Assembly (NCBI GenBank): GCA_007135895.1
Contig: SLHZ01000065.1
Span: forward strand, 1-7,467
Length of the DNA: 7,467 nt
Direction: 5' to 3'
Source: Balneolales bacterium
GTDB taxonomy: Bacteria > Bacteroidota > Rhodothermia > Balneolales > Natronogracilivirgulaceae
The position numbers were made by a program, and so were the translations under genes. Every line of letters starts with the position of its first letter. The stretch's first letter is position 1. Shown here one piece after another: positions 7,264-7,467 of the stretch. The notes under the pieces were generated by a model. That model had not been told where the DNA came from and did no database searches. It was given only the letters and a program-made list of their open reading frames with translations.

Positions 7264-7367
7264 TTTCCCACAACTTTTCAACAGCTGACAGACTTTCCTG
7301 TATGGGGAGGCGGTTTCTACGGGCGCAGAAAATGACTGTGACAACATTGTTGATAAAATGTGGATTA
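7264..7367. promoter_or_regulatory. Cluster of four DnaA-box-like 9-mers
   Basis: Compared with the DnaA box TTATCCACA, the plus strand has TTTCCCACA (7264-7272) and TTTTCAACA (7275-7283), two mismatches each. The minus strand has TTATCAACA (7348-7356) and TAATCCACA (7359-7367), one mismatch each. Within each pair the 9-mers are two bases apart, and the two pairs face each other. CAACATTGTTG (7342-7352) is also a perfect 5-1-5 palindrome overlapping the third box. An AT-rich stretch lies beside the cluster at 7226-7242. This could be a DnaA-controlled nrdJ promoter or part of a replication origin; the window edge prevents seeing neighbours such as dnaA or dnaN. Confidence 0.35.
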
Positions 7368-7388
7368 AAATTCCCGCACAGGTCTCAT

Positions 7389-7467
7389 GCCGCAATGCCA
7401 ACCACAAAGCCAGCCGCAATGCCAACCGCAATACCAGCCGCAATGCGAATGCAATACCAGCCACACA
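7389..7467. repeat. 24-bp (2 x 12) tandem repeat at the window edge
   Basis: Units alternate between GCCGCAATGCCA-like and ACCGCAATACCA-like 12-mers, giving a 24-bp higher-order period: 7389-7412, 7413-7436, 7437-7459 (one base shorter) and a partial GCCACACA to the edge. The array lacks stop codons in several frames on both strands, so it could be the repetitive start of a plus-strand gene running out of the window (ATG at 7358 or 7387) or a non-coding minisatellite. Neither start has a good ribosome site. I favour non-coding. Confidence 0.75.

Larger units (their letters stand above)
7085..7467. other. Upstream region of nrdJ (non-coding, repeat- and palindrome-rich)
   Basis: This 383-bp stretch reaches the window edge. 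From nrdJ outward it holds the palindrome at 7147-7159, an 8-bp palindrome TGACGTCA (7180-7187), a 10-bp AT palindrome ATAAATTTAT (7232-7241), a cluster of DnaA-box-like 9-mers (7264-7367) and a 24-bp tandem repeat (7389-7467). A minus-strand frame of about 100 codons (7156-7464) exists, but its N-terminus is simply the repeat read as alternating Ala/Leu/Arg and it has no ribosome site, so I do not call it. A clear promoter for nrdJ could not be fixed. Confidence 0.5.

Noticed and set aside
7156..7464. 102-codon minus-strand frame from a GTG
   Set aside because: Its first part is the 24-bp repeat translated, and the rest crosses palindromes and the DnaA-like cluster; no ribosome site.

Overview
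The window carries five supported protein genes. Four are on the minus strand: a membrane-anchored TPR protein with an anti-sigma-like N-terminus, a single-domain response regulator, a dipeptide epimerase of the enolase superfamily, and a 1239-residue adenosylcobalamin-dependent (class II) ribonucleotide reductase. The fifth is a 49-codon gene on the plus strand, with a very strong ribosome binding site and its own intrinsic terminator. I see no rRNA, tRNA, insertion sequence, prophage or CRISPR array. Base composition is roughly balanced, and most genes lack a clear Shine-Dalgarno site. Together with the long NrdJ and the anti-sigma/TPR architecture, this suggests a Bacteroidota/Balneolota/Rhodothermota-type bacterium. 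That is an inference from gene style, not a phylogenetic result.

Layout from left to right: TPR/anti-sigma-like gene (25-819, -); response regulator (892-1317, -, with an open frame reaching back to 1488); dipeptide epimerase (1564-2583, -); a 402-bp divergent intergenic region holding two Fur/PerR-like palindromes 28 bp apart; the small gene (2986-3135, +) and its terminator (3161-3198); a convergent intergenic region with a hairpin and a 47-bp tandem repeat that runs over the nrdJ stop codon; nrdJ (3365-7084, -); and a 383-bp region upstream of nrdJ with a 13-bp palindrome, four DnaA-box-like 9-mers and a 24-bp tandem repeat that reaches the window edge.

The genes do not form one pathway. 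NrdJ supplies deoxyribonucleotides without needing oxygen, using a B12 radical cofactor. The epimerase probably acts on murein-derived or dietary dipeptides. The response regulator and TPR protein look like local signalling parts, with no kinase or sigma factor partner inside the window. No strong case for a wholly new multi-gene system is visible. The best leads are the strongly translated 49-aa orphan gene, the DnaA-box-like cluster next to nrdJ, the 47-bp repeats made partly from the nrdJ 3' end, and the paired Fur-like boxes before the epimerase.
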